Shown piece by piece: positions 1 to 8,408 of a stretch of 64,000 bases of DNA (the first letter of the stretch is position 1; every line of letters begins with the position of its first letter). The notes under the pieces were generated by a model. That model did not search any database. It worked only from the letters and a program-made list of their open reading frames with translations, and was not told the origin of the DNA. The position numbers and the translations under genes were made by a program. Origin of the DNA: Pseudobdellovibrionaceae bacterium (GTDB lineage: Bacteria > Bdellovibrionota > Bdellovibrionia > Bdellovibrionales > Bdellovibrionaceae); assembly GCA_013359135.1 (NCBI GenBank), contig JABWCN010000015.1, forward strand, positions 1 to 64,000. The letters run 5' to 3'.

Positions 1-78
1 AACACGACGACCGGGGATGCAAGCCTCAGGTCTCGACTTAGCTTGGGAAACCAAGTGAACGGAAATCTTTTATCTTAG
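1..78 (+). CDS. C-terminal end of an unidentified protein (5' truncated)
   Basis: Frame 1 is open from the first base to a TAG at 76-78 and encodes 25 residues ending in GNQVNGNLLS. Composition is protein-like (Gly, Asn, Ser and Leu with no rare-codon run), which is why I read it as the tail of a gene entering from the left. No domain can be recognised from so short a piece. GC here is slightly above the surrounding AT-rich DNA. The alternative is chance open frame. Confidence 0.35.
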   Translation, partial: NTTTGDASLRSRLSLGNQVNGNLLS

Positions 79-274
79 AGGCTTGCTTTCTTACAGAAGT
101 AAATAAATTACCTGTGGTTTTAGTTTTTTACACCTGTCACAAATAGGGAACGTTTTTGCGCATACCTACCAAGATAACTCCACGAGTGTAATTCTATTTG
201 ATATAATCATCAGGGTTTTGACTTTAAAGTTGCAATTGAAAAAACTGTAAGAGGTATGGAAAAGGAGTGTTGGT

Positions 275-580
275 ATGGTAACTCAAAAAATCATAGGTCT
301 GATCATTCTAGCACTTATTATGGAATCAGCTTCTTTAGCTCAACGGACGAGACATCGATGCTCGCCTCCAGCAGCTGCGTAAGACCTGAGTGTATCATAC
401 CAGGCCCTCAAAAAGGAAAGTATGAACCTAGAAGATGAAATTGGAATTTCGATTTATCCACCAACTGCAATACACATTGATAACCGTACGACAAAAAATA
501 GAATGGGTTATACTTTGTACGTTAATATTATATACAATCTGAAGTTAAAATGGTGGTCTCTACTGGGCTCGAACCAGTGA
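275..580 (+). pseudogene. Decayed small secreted-protein gene (in-frame stop)
   Basis: An ATG at 275 follows an AAGGAG-type ribosome site (262-267) and opens a 35-residue peptide with a signal-like start (MVTQKIIGLIILALIMESA, then SLAQ). It stops at a TAA at 380-382. The same frame then continues open for about 65 more codons, through NLEDEIGISIYPPTAIHI, to a TGA at 578-580 inside the tRNA on the other strand. Either the gene carries an in-frame stop and has run into the tRNA, or only the short peptide (275-382) is made. No family recognised. The overlapping 60-residue frame beginning at 256 is Ser/Cys-rich and looks like a shadow. Confidence 0.35.
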
Positions 581-626
581 CCTCTTCCATGTCAAGGAAA
601 CGCGCTACCAACTGCGCCAAGAGACC
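551..626 (-). tRNA. tRNA-Val (anticodon GAC)
   Basis: The minus strand folds into a complete 76-nt cloverleaf. The acceptor stem is GGTCTCT with AGAGACC, the D stem GCGC/GCGC, and the anticodon stem TTTCC/GGAAG encloses loop TTGACAT with GAC at positions 34-36. The T arm is ACTGG-TTCGAGC-CCAGT, and the discriminator A is followed by an encoded CCA (551-553). GAC reads valine GUC/GUU codons. It stands alone; no other tRNA is nearby. tRNA 3' ends are common integration targets, but I see no integrase next to this one. Confidence 0.96.
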
Positions 627-1178
627 ATAATTTAAGATGTGGTTCCAACCTATACTTTTACAAGTGGAAAATCAAGGAGATTTTCCAACCAAAGTACTCC
701 TATTAGGAACTGATTTAAAGCACACACAGAGTGTGATCTATTTCTGTATTCTAGATAACTTAAACAACACCAGCAATTGAGATAATCAGTAATAATGTTT
801 TTTGCAAGAAGAGTGTTTTTTGGGATTAATTCCAAGCGGAGCTAAAAACCCTATTTTAGATGGACTATTTAACTCCATCTTTATGGCTCGTTGTCTTATA
901 CCTTCTTCTTGAGCCACAAGGCTATTTATAAGTAATTCAGCTAGATTTTGGTTAAATGGACTTATCCTCACTTCGTTCATGTTGTAATCAGAAGTAACAA
1001 AGCTAGGGGTTTTTTTGTTCAAAGAAAAAATAATAGTTTTTCCTGAGTTAGAAAAAAAACAAGAGTACTTATAATCAAAGAAAGTCCTACTTTTTGAGTC
1101 TTAGAAAGTAATTGAATAGATTCATTTGAGGTAGTTTCTGAAATCAGCTCATTTTAAAGACGTAAAAAAAATTACAAA
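627..1178. other. Mostly non-coding stretch beside the tRNA
   Basis: About 550 bases between the tRNA and the first long minus-strand gene. The only ORF worth listing is the short one at 786-980. The rest is AT-rich with A/T runs; I see no rRNA, no further tRNA and no clear terminator. The upstream region of the tRNA (above 627) shows no convincing -35/-10 pair. Confidence 0.5.
786..980 (-). CDS. Hypothetical short protein (64 aa)
   Basis: Starting from the ATG at 980 this gives 64 residues ending PKKHSSCKKHYY; a TTG at 1022 would extend it to 78. There is no clear ribosome site before either start. The middle (LAELLINSLVAQEEGIRQRAIK) could be one amphipathic helix. It is not recognised, may be a remnant, and overlaps another open frame at 650-835, so at most one of the two is real. 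Weak call. Confidence 0.22.
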   Translation of the reverse strand: MNEVRISPFNQNLAELLINSLVAQEEGIRQRAIKMELNSPSKIGFLAPLGINPKKHSSCKKHYY

Positions 1179-2483
1179 CTAATTAAAAAAAGAATCTGAT
1201 TCATTAAGTTTATTCCAAACAGGATAATGATCTGATGGAGTGAGGCACATGATAGCATTCCTGAAGTAGGGGTTGCGCCATTGTTCGTTAGTAAAATCAT
1301 AGACGCTCGTAATAGAGAATTGGTAGTCGTAGCTACAAACTTTTAGTGAATCCTCTTTTGTAAAGTTGGTATTATTTAAATTTAAAATAGAATACACTTT
1401 GAAATCAATTTCTTTGAGAGTTAACCATTGAAGAGCTTTCATAAAAGATAAAATATCTAGCTTTGATCTTTCTAACCATAGAGCTTTTGAGTTAAGTAAG
1501 TTTAATAGTTCTTCCTTGAGAACTTCATTATATTTAATTCTTAAAAAAACTTGAGTTTCTTCTTTACTCCATCTTTTTTGCTTGATCTCATTGTTAATAA
1601 AATCTGTAACATACATTAGGAGTTCAAGCCCAAGTCCTTTGGAAAAAAGTTTTTCAATCCAAAGCAATTTATCAAGTCTTGAGTTTTTTTTATTATTAGA
1701 ACTTAAGAAACAAACGGGGGAATTTGTATTAGACTGGTCTATATTGGTAATAGAAAAATTAATACCTTCAACTTGAACTAGAGAGGTGGTTTTGAAAACA
1801 GTAAGTAAGTTTTTATTTTGGGCTTGGGATGCTTTATCAAGATCATAAAAATAATCATTTTTAATTTTTTTTAAATAGTTAGAGACTAACGGTCCAGAAT
1901 ATTTTCCTAGTGGAGAAATACTATTAAAGCCATAGATTCTAGGTGATTGATTAAAAACATTACGCATCCGAGTAGAAAAAGATCCACCTAAGGGACTATA
2001 GCGAAAAGCCACCACTTGCTGTGCTTGACTTAGGCTAAAACCATCATTTAGCAAAACTTGCAGATACTGTTCAGGTGTTCTAGAATCTTTTTGTTTTCCC
2101 GCTAAAGTATTGCACCCAAACAAAAAAACTTCTTTTGGTTTTTTTAAAATGCCAGAGCACTCATCTGAACATGAAGAGTTTTCTAGTTCTTTCAGACTCA
2201 ATGTTTTTTTTGAACTCCCAAAAAAAGTTCCAGCAAAATGTCCTGAAATAACTAAAACATCACATTGAATTCCACTTTCACATGATTTTTTTAACCAACC
2301 GGTTTGTGGGTCTTTGTCATTCGCTGTTAATTCAATAAAATCAAAATCATTTGCAGATAGATTATTTTTAAACGCTTGGATTTCATCCTCAGAATTAATA
2401 GTCATCGCACAAATAGTTTTTTTATTAGCAAATGCTGAAATTGAAAATAAACAGAGTGTGAAAAAAAAAGCTCTAAATTTCAT
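1179..2483 (-). CDS. Predicted secreted caspase-fold (clan CD-like) cysteine peptidase
   Basis: This 434-residue protein has a clear signal peptide (residues 1-19, ending SAFA). The next 130 residues carry the pattern of clan CD peptidases: a hydrophobic strand followed by Ser-Gly-His (VLVISGHFAG, His82), then a second strand followed by Cys (VFLFGCNTLAG, Cys124). That is the caspase/CHAT/gingipain His-Cys dyad arrangement. The 250-residue C-terminal part is unrecognised. A good Shine-Dalgarno (AGGAG, 6 nt before the ATG) supports the start at 2483, and the gene follows the SpoU methyltransferase gene by 2 nt, so they are probably co-transcribed. Function is inferred from motif order only; it could instead be a non-catalytic member of the fold. 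Confidence 0.6.
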   Translation of the reverse strand: MKFRAFFFTLCLFSISAFANKKTICAMTINSEDEIQAFKNNLSANDFDFIELTANDKDPQTGWLKKSCESGIQCDVLVISGHFAGTFFGSSKKTLSLKELENSSCSDECSGILKKPKEVFLFGCNTLAGKQKDSRTPEQYLQVLLNDGFSLSQAQQVVAFRYSPLGGSFSTRMRNVFNQSPRIYGFNSISPLGKYSGPLVSNYLKKIKNDYFYDLDKASQAQNKNLLTVFKTTSLVQVEGINFSITNIDQSNTNSPVCFLSSNNKKNSRLDKLLWIEKLFSKGLGLELLMYVTDFINNEIKQKRWSKEETQVFLRIKYNEVLKEELLNLLNSKALWLERSKLDILSFMKALQWLTLKEIDFKVYSILNLNNTNFTKEDSLKVCSYDYQFSITSVYDFTNEQWRNPYFRNAIMCLTPSDHYPVWNKLNESDSFFN

Positions 2484-2485
2484 GA

Positions 2486-3346
2486 TTAACTCCTAACCAT
2501 GTGTTTTTGAAAGTAAGAATAAATAGCTAGACTTCCAGCCACGGTAACATTTAAGGATTCTACTTGTTTTATAGGGATAGATAAAATTTGTTTTTTAGGA
2601 AATGTAATTAACCCTGGTCCTTCTTCGCCTAGCCAAAGTCTTATGTTTTCTGGCCATAAAAATTTTTCTAGAGAAATTCCGCCGAAATCCAAGCCAAAGT
2701 TATTTTCATCAAGCTCACTAATTGTAATGTCATTGAGATTTTTATCTAAGTAGATTAGGTGATTTTTTAAAATAGCGCCACTGGAACTTTTAAGACATTT
2801 TGGGTGGAATGGATCACAAGAGTTTTTAGTTAAAATAATTTTTTTCACTCCAAAAGCAAGTGCTGTCCTAGCAAGAGAACCTAAATTACCTGGATCTCCT
2901 ATAGGACATAATATTTCTAAGCCCTCAGGCTTAGCTAAGTCTTGAAGAGTGAGGACTCTCTGTAAATCTTCAAAGTGAATAACAAGTATTGGAAAGTGAG
3001 ACCCAATAATATCTAATTCAGAAAAGAGAGACGTTTCGAGTGAAAAAAAAATTAATTTTTTACTCGAATTAAAACTATTTAATGGAAGACTATTTAAACT
3101 TTTTAGAAGATTTTGAGTTTTTTCATCTGAGTTTTTTTTAGGAATAAGTATAGTTTCAATTTTAAAGGTCGAGGAAATGGAGTTTTCCTTAAGATCGTTA
3201 ACAAAGTCAGTAATAACTTTTTCACCAGAAAGTAAAAATAAATTTTCTTTTTTTCTTCCTTTGGATTGAAGTAGGGACTTCCAAATTTTGAATTTGGGGT
3301 TTTGTTCCGAACTGATTATCTCGTTAAGAAAAAAAGAAGAATTCAT
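2486..3346 (-). CDS. SpoU/TrmH-family RNA 2'-O-ribose methyltransferase
   Basis: 286 residues with the three SPOUT motifs in the C-terminal half: GDPGNLGSLARTALAFG (motif 1, near residue 150), IRLWLGEEGPGL (motif 2) and LSIPIKQVESLNVTVAGSLA (motif 3). The N-terminal 100 residues resemble the substrate-binding region of RlmB/TrmH-type enzymes, beginning with the short element KIWKSLLQSKGRKKENLFLL. Family members methylate ribose in 23S rRNA or tRNA with SAM. The exact target cannot be decided here. It lies 12 nt after rsmG, so two RNA methyltransferases share an operon. Confidence 0.88.
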   Translation of the reverse strand: MNSSFFLNEIISSEQNPKFKIWKSLLQSKGRKKENLFLLSGEKVITDFVNDLKENSISSTFKIETILIPKKNSDEKTQNLLKSLNSLPLNSFNSSKKLIFFSLETSLFSELDIIGSHFPILVIHFEDLQRVLTLQDLAKPEGLEILCPIGDPGNLGSLARTALAFGVKKIILTKNSCDPFHPKCLKSSSGAILKNHLIYLDKNLNDITISELDENNFGLDFGGISLEKFLWPENIRLWLGEEGPGLITFPKKQILSIPIKQVESLNVTVAGSLAIYSYFQKHMVRS

Positions 3347-3358
3347 ATATGGCTCATC

Positions 3359-4207
3359 CTAAAATTCATTTTCTTGAGGAAAATCTTCCTCTGAATCAAT
3401 GAGTTCTTTACTTTTAATTTTCTTAAAAATTACTAATCTTCTTTGGTTAGGGGTATGTGGAATATCATAAGCTATATCTTGTTCCAAAGTGTAGAACTCA
3501 GACATTTCTTGAGTTGCTTTAGTAATTTCAGGGTCTACACCTGGTCCTTTCATAAAAAATATTTTTCCACCTACCTGTAAACAACCCATAACATTATTCA
3601 TTGTGTTGCTTATATCCTCTACGGCACGAGTGATAACTCCATAAACAGGGTAAACGAAGTCGGGAAAAATATTTTTCCCAATAATTTCTAAATGGTTTAA
3701 TTGCAGCTCTTCTCGACAATGTTTTAAAAAATTAACTCTGCGCTGAACTCCTTCGGCTAGAAGAATTTTCTCATTGGGATAAAAAATTTTGAGTGGAATG
3801 CCAGGTAGTCCAGGTCCCGTTCCAAGATCCATGAGTGGAAATGAAAGTTGAGTGTGCTTGAGGATAATTAAAGAGTCTATAAAGTGTTTGATAGCGATAT
3901 CTTTTAGGCTCAATAAGCGTGTGAAGTTTTCTTTTTCCTGATTTAACATGAGTAAGCGGTAATAATGAGCCAATTGCTTTCTTTGTTCATGTGAGACAAG
4001 ATCAAATTCATGATTTTTAAAAACGTCATACAGACGGTCATTAGCCTCTTCTAAAGAAAACACCTCGTTGGGTTTTCTATGTTTTCCTTTTAAATCTTGA
4101 GGTGCAAGAGTTTGATTTTGATGTTTAGCCGGATGTTTTTTCTCTTGCCGTGTTTTTTCTTGTCGGGCTTTATAAGGAGAGTAATTAGTTTTATTTTTAT
4201 GAGCCAT
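3359..4207 (-). CDS. rsmG: 16S rRNA (guanine527-N7)-methyltransferase RsmG
   Basis: The Rossmann SAM site MDLGTGPGLPGIPL is followed by the RsmG signatures RRVNFL, VITRAVE and GGKIFFMKGP. The core plus tail are as in GidB proteins, but the first ~45 residues are a highly basic, Lys/Gln-rich extension (KARQEKTRQEKKHPAKHQNQ) not usual for the family, giving 282 residues instead of about 210. It methylates G527 of 16S rRNA. In many bacteria rsmG sits by mnmG and parAB near the origin; here it follows the motility cluster (37 nt after the vWA gene) and precedes a SpoU methyltransferase. Confidence 0.92.
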   Translation of the reverse strand: MAHKNKTNYSPYKARQEKTRQEKKHPAKHQNQTLAPQDLKGKHRKPNEVFSLEEANDRLYDVFKNHEFDLVSHEQRKQLAHYYRLLMLNQEKENFTRLLSLKDIAIKHFIDSLIILKHTQLSFPLMDLGTGPGLPGIPLKIFYPNEKILLAEGVQRRVNFLKHCREELQLNHLEIIGKNIFPDFVYPVYGVITRAVEDISNTMNNVMGCLQVGGKIFFMKGPGVDPEITKATQEMSEFYTLEQDIAYDIPHTPNQRRLVIFKKIKSKELIDSEEDFPQENEF

Positions 4208-4244
4208 GGATCGCGAGTATCAGGTGAAAGTTAAAAAAAGTCAA

Positions 4245-5384
4245 TTAAAGTCTTTTGTAACGATCATTCTTATAGTTCCCTAAGCTCAAGGGTTTTGCGC
4301 TTATATGTATTTTTTCTATTCCAGATTTAGAATTTAAAGTTAATAGTGGATTTATAAGAATCTCATTTGTTTCCTGAAGAAAAATATAATCATTTGGCCT
4401 TTGTAATTCTTGATAGTTTTCCTGATTTTTTTCCCCAACGAAAACTTTTAAAGTAGTAATGTCTGGCGTAAAACTAAGCTGTGTCCTGTGGGTGTTTACT
4501 CGAGTTAAAATTAAATCTCCAAGCTCTGCAAGACTACTACCAAAATTTGAACATAAATCAACATGAATTCCAGAGGAAATTGACAGTAAGGAAGGTAAAG
4601 CCTGAATAGGACCAAGTCCATCTTTAGAGCAGTCTTTTGATTGATTATTAAGATCAGGTGTTGCTGCCGCAATTATAATTTTTGATGGATCTCCATTCTT
4701 TAAATTAACTAGCTCATTATAAAAACTTTCTGCTGACAATCCTGGAGTGACATCGTCAGCATCCGTTAAAAATATGATAGCAAGATATGCATCCGACTGA
4801 TAAAAGTTTTCATTTTTTTTAGAGTTGATCTCGTCATTTGTTACAGCTAAAACGGGAGAAAATGACTCTTCGGCTTCTGGACCCCATTGAACTCCCATCA
4901 GAACAGTTTCCTTAAGTACTTTCGCTGCATTTGGAGTTGCTGGAGTAATAAAAAGTTTTTCTGGAGCTGATAAATGCTGATTTTCTTCTTCTGAGAATCC
5001 CTTCAACAGGGTGAGTTCTCCTAGAGCATTCATTTTTCTTTTGCCAACCCTAGGATAAACTTTAGTGTCATTTAGGTATTTTGAATCATAAACAGGTACT
5101 ACGCCAATACGGTAATCAATTCTAGAGTTAGAAAAAAATTTCTCAGCGAATAGTCCGATGTTTTGTGCCATTTTTTCTTGATAAGGTTTCATTGATCCTG
5201 AGTTGTCTACAACGAATAGTATATTTAATTTAGGTTTTTTTATTTCAGTGCCAAAACTAACAATATCTGTAATATCACTAAAAGTCTCTGAGCTAGCTTG
5301 AAGTTGTGGAGACTTTTTTCCACAGCTAATTACTGTCACTAAAATTGAAATAGCTAAAAATGAATACAAAATTTTATTTTTCAT
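4245..5384 (-). CDS. vWA-domain lipoprotein at the end of the motility-like operon
   Basis: I place the start at 5384, giving 379 residues, because it begins a good lipoprotein signal (lipobox VISC at about residue 21); an in-frame start 32 codons earlier would bury it. A von Willebrand factor A domain follows, with an intact MIDAS start DNSGSM near residue 60 and IIFLTDADDV further on. The vWA fold binds a divalent metal and a protein partner. The C-terminal 100 residues are beta-rich and unrecognised. The start overlaps the preceding TPR gene by 11 nt, implying translational coupling and a shared role at the inner face of the outer membrane. The binding partner is unknown. Confidence 0.8.
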   Translation of the reverse strand: MKNKILYSFLAISILVTVISCGKKSPQLQASSETFSDITDIVSFGTEIKKPKLNILFVVDNSGSMKPYQEKMAQNIGLFAEKFFSNSRIDYRIGVVPVYDSKYLNDTKVYPRVGKRKMNALGELTLLKGFSEEENQHLSAPEKLFITPATPNAAKVLKETVLMGVQWGPEAEESFSPVLAVTNDEINSKKNENFYQSDAYLAIIFLTDADDVTPGLSAESFYNELVNLKNGDPSKIIIAAATPDLNNQSKDCSKDGLGPIQALPSLLSISSGIHVDLCSNFGSSLAELGDLILTRVNTHRTQLSFTPDITTLKVFVGEKNQENYQELQRPNDYIFLQETNEILINPLLTLNSKSGIEKIHISAKPLSLGNYKNDRYKRL

Positions 5385-6237
5385 AAGCAACTCTTTTCTC
5401 GTTGTGACATAAGTTGGCTTTAACTTCATAGTGTCCAACCTCATCGATCCACACTTCATCATCAGTGATTGGAAAAACAATTTGGTCTTTTCTATTTTCT
5501 TTTGAGAAAGTTAATTTGGAATTAGAGATTGACGGTTTTTCACCACCAAGAACTGTTTGGGTAAGTTCTACATCCATTATTTTCATTTTATTTAGATTTA
5601 GTAAAATTTCATCTAAATCTGCTTTTGCTAAAACTTGATATCGTTTAGCTAATTTTATCTTGTCTTTAGCTTTAAAGGCTTTCATTAAAAGCTGGTCTCT
5701 ATAGAAAAATTTAGGAAATTTTTCAGCTTCTTTCCCCAGAGCAGCTAGAGTCCAATTTTTAGAGAGAAGTATTTCTACTTCTTGGGCTAATTGTTTTATA
5801 TCTTTAGTCTTAGTAATGCTCTCCATAGCTTCCGCCCGAGGTAACATAATAGTTTTAAATCGATTCATTTTTTTTATTACATCTTTATAGGCGCAAATCT
5901 TTAATGACAAAAATGTTGAAAGCATCAAAGTTTCTGGTCCAATTTGAGCTGACCAAACAGGAGAGGATAAAGAGTGGATATCGCCAAGAGCTTTTTCTAC
6001 CTGACCCATACGAGTATAAGACCAGGCTCTTTCTTCAATAGCCTCAAACCAAAAGTCTGATTTTACAGATATTTGCGAGTAGAGAGAAATTGCTTTAGTA
6101 TAATTACTATTTTCGAAGTTTTTTCTGGCTGCTGAAATAATTTCCTTTTCACCGGCAAGGCAAGTTGAGCCCATCAAAAGGTTTAAGTTAATGGAAAGTA
6201 GAATAAATTTTAATTTCAACCAGAGCTGCTTTTTCAT
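5374..6237 (-). CDS. Exported TPR-like protein
   Basis: 287 residues with a signal peptide (ends about TCLA). Residues 30-130 read like helical TPR pairs (NFENSNYTKAISLYSQI, then AWSYTRMGQVEKALGDI). The last 60 residues switch to a beta-rich segment. It overlaps the barrel gene upstream by 4 nt and the vWA lipoprotein gene downstream by 11 nt, so three envelope proteins are translationally coupled. By position and composition it may be the periplasmic scaffold of this machinery, similar in kind to GltC/GltE of Myxococcus. That equivalence is inference. Confidence 0.7.
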   Translation of the reverse strand: MKKQLWLKLKFILLSINLNLLMGSTCLAGEKEIISAARKNFENSNYTKAISLYSQISVKSDFWFEAIEERAWSYTRMGQVEKALGDIHSLSSPVWSAQIGPETLMLSTFLSLKICAYKDVIKKMNRFKTIMLPRAEAMESITKTKDIKQLAQEVEILLSKNWTLAALGKEAEKFPKFFYRDQLLMKAFKAKDKIKLAKRYQVLAKADLDEILLNLNKMKIMDVELTQTVLGGEKPSISNSKLTFSKENRKDQIVFPITDDEVWIDEVGHYEVKANLCHNEKRVAYEK

Positions 6238-6980
6238 AACAGCACTCCTAGGCTTATAAGTGCTTGAATTTGATTTTGATCACGCTTTAGAGTTTGATTC
6301 AGGTCAGTGTATTTTTGATAGAACACTTCTAATCTTGTTGAAAAATGTGAATTAATCCATACTCCAGAGCCAACCCCTAGTGAATATAAGTTGCTTGATC
6401 CTGAGTTTAAATTTATGACACCATAACCAAGTTGAGTGTAGAGATCAAATTGCGAAATCCAATTGTCAAAAAGGTTTAATTTTCCATAGATAGGAAAAAA
6501 GCTTAATGTGACAAACTGTGAGTCTAAAATGTAATCTATTTGTGGAAATCTTTCGTTACTTGCTGGATCAATTAGTTGTTGTTGATAAGCTCTTTCGAAT
6601 TGTGCTTCAGCTTCTGCTGACAACTTATTATAAGCCTTCTGATATCTTGCACCAATAGACCACCTGGGATTGATATGAAAATCAATTATAGCACCTAGAT
6701 TTTGTGTATTGATATAAGAATCCCCACCAGAAGTAAAACCATAGTTTAGGCCTAACTCCCAACGTAAATTGCGATCAACCAAGCGATTTTGAACAACTCT
6801 GATTTTTTGTTCAGAGTCCATGTTTTTGATTCTTTCAAGCATTTCCGTGTTATCAGCTAATCCCGTAAATTGTTTTTTTAATTGTGAACTTGATTTTGCG
6901 TTTTCTATAGCTTTAGCTTTACCACAAATAAAACCGATAGCGAGAGAAAGAACTAATAATTTCAATTTCATGGTTTTCAT
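6234..6980 (-). CDS. Outer-membrane beta-barrel protein of the motility-like cluster
   Basis: 248 residues with a signal peptide, then alternating aromatic/polar strands (LRWELGLNYGFTSGGDSYI, WSIGARYQKAYNKLSAEAEA, HFSTRLEVFYQKYTDL) and a terminal hydrophobic strand ending SLGVLL. That pattern fits an OmpA/OmpW-sized transmembrane barrel of 8-10 strands. GltA, GltB and GltH in the Myxococcus system are barrels of this kind. The start has an AAGGAC site 6 nt upstream. No specific family can be named. Confidence 0.7.
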   Translation of the reverse strand: MKTMKLKLLVLSLAIGFICGKAKAIENAKSSSQLKKQFTGLADNTEMLERIKNMDSEQKIRVVQNRLVDRNLRWELGLNYGFTSGGDSYINTQNLGAIIDFHINPRWSIGARYQKAYNKLSAEAEAQFERAYQQQLIDPASNERFPQIDYILDSQFVTLSFFPIYGKLNLFDNWISQFDLYTQLGYGVINLNSGSSNLYSLGVGSGVWINSHFSTRLEVFYQKYTDLNQTLKRDQNQIQALISLGVLL

Positions 6981-6989
6981 AATGTGTCC

Positions 6990-8393
6990 TTATTGTTTTG
7001 TCACTTTTTGAGGGGTTGTTTTTAGCTTTTCACTAGTAGTACAAAGACTTGGATTCTCTTTGATTTTAAAATTCACTTCAAGATCCTTGCTTTTAACTTT
7101 AAAACCCATTTTATTTTCGAATTTAAGTGTGATTTTTTTATCTTGATCCTTTTTGACACAACTAGGTTTGAAACTTATTTCACAAATTTTTATAGCTAAA
7201 TCTTTTTCAGTATTGGCTTTATCTTCGTTGTAACATGAGACTTCTTTTGATCCAAATAATGAATTAACTTGCTTTTGAGGATCTTTGAAATCAACTTCTC
7301 CAAAAGGGTTTTCACTACTAATTTTGAATTTAATTTTACCAGTCTCTTGAGCTATAAATTCTGCTAAAGGATTTTCGATGATTTCCACTTCTGGCGATTT
7401 AGCTTGAAATTGAGCTTGTACGCAGACTTGTTGTTGCTCGGAGAGGGTAGTAATAGAGCTAATAAAACGCATATAAAAACAAACACCCACAGAGTTGGAG
7501 TTTGTATCTTCTTTTCCTTTATTTGTACGATCGTAAGGTAATTGATTTAAGTCCATTTCGAAGTAAAATCGCCAAAGTCCTTTTTGCGAGTTTAATCTTT
7601 CAGGATTTAAATTTTTTGAAGCATCTAGACGAACAAAACTTGATCCATCAGCTCTAAAAGCTTCTGGATTTGATGATTTATATGGAGTTATTAATGCTTC
7701 AGGAAATTTTTCATTAACTAGTGAGGCTTTATCTTCAATATCTACAGTGAATTTTACAATAGTTCCTTCATCAACATTTGGTCCAAGTTTGGATTTTCCA
7801 ACAATTATAGGTACCGAGTTGTCTCTAGTGATAATAATGTTAATAACATCTATTTTAGCTAAACCTTTAAGGTTATTATCAGAAGCAGCAGTAACTGTTG
7901 TCTGTAGCCTCATGGTTGCTATTTGATATAGTTCTCCTGCAGGAATAAGTCCTTTAGGGGCCTTCCAGCGTATAGAAAACATTCCAGGGCGTGAACTGTT
8001 TTCAATTCGAGCTTTTTCAGAAACTAATCCCAGAGGTGAACTAATGTCTAAAATTTCTACTTTAAAATCAGAAATTTTCTGACTTTTTGGAAAAATTTTG
8101 AAGTAGAAACGGCTTTCAACAGCTTCTAAAAAGTGGGGTTGATTGATTTCATTGGTTCCGTCAACTTTAAGACTTAGAAGTTCTGTTTTATCCAAAGCCG
8201 AAATACTTGTGAAAACTTCAGGTGCAGCGAATTGAGATTCTGAATCTTTGGCTTGATCAACTGGAATAGCACTAAGCTCTGCATATTTACCTCTTGGATC
8301 TGAGGATTGCCCCATACAAGAAGTTAGAGCTAGAGCCAAAATAAAAGCCAAAATGGAATAAGTTAATTTGATGGTTAAAAATATTTTTTTCAT
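6990..8393 (-). CDS. Large lipoprotein in motility-like operon
   Basis: 467 residues starting with a lipoprotein signal (lipobox ALTSC at about residue 26) and a strong ribosome site (AGGAGA). The mature part is beta-rich with Ig-like segments, such as LKVEI and FSIRWKAPKGL, and a region of paired cysteines towards the end. No domain is recognised. It sits between the TonB-like transducer and the barrel gene, so it is probably an outer-membrane component of the same complex. GltK is the lipoprotein of the Myxococcus apparatus; similarity is by position only. Confidence 0.6.
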   Translation of the reverse strand: MKKIFLTIKLTYSILAFILALALTSCMGQSSDPRGKYAELSAIPVDQAKDSESQFAAPEVFTSISALDKTELLSLKVDGTNEINQPHFLEAVESRFYFKIFPKSQKISDFKVEILDISSPLGLVSEKARIENSSRPGMFSIRWKAPKGLIPAGELYQIATMRLQTTVTAASDNNLKGLAKIDVINIIITRDNSVPIIVGKSKLGPNVDEGTIVKFTVDIEDKASLVNEKFPEALITPYKSSNPEAFRADGSSFVRLDASKNLNPERLNSQKGLWRFYFEMDLNQLPYDRTNKGKEDTNSNSVGVCFYMRFISSITTLSEQQQVCVQAQFQAKSPEVEIIENPLAEFIAQETGKIKFKISSENPFGEVDFKDPQKQVNSLFGSKEVSCYNEDKANTEKDLAIKICEISFKPSCVKKDQDKKITLKFENKMGFKVKSKDLEVNFKIKENPSLCTTSEKLKTTPQKVTKQ

Positions 8394-8408
8394 CTTCTCT
8401 CCTGACTC

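Noticed and set aside
256-438. Plus-strand frame MEKECWYGNSKN...
   Set aside because: Ser/Cys-rich and out of frame with the signal-peptide ORF at 275, which has the ribosome site; read as a shadow.
650-835. 61-residue minus-strand frame
   Set aside because: Overlaps the 786-980 frame and has many Cys/Trp/Tyr runs typical of random AT-rich DNA.
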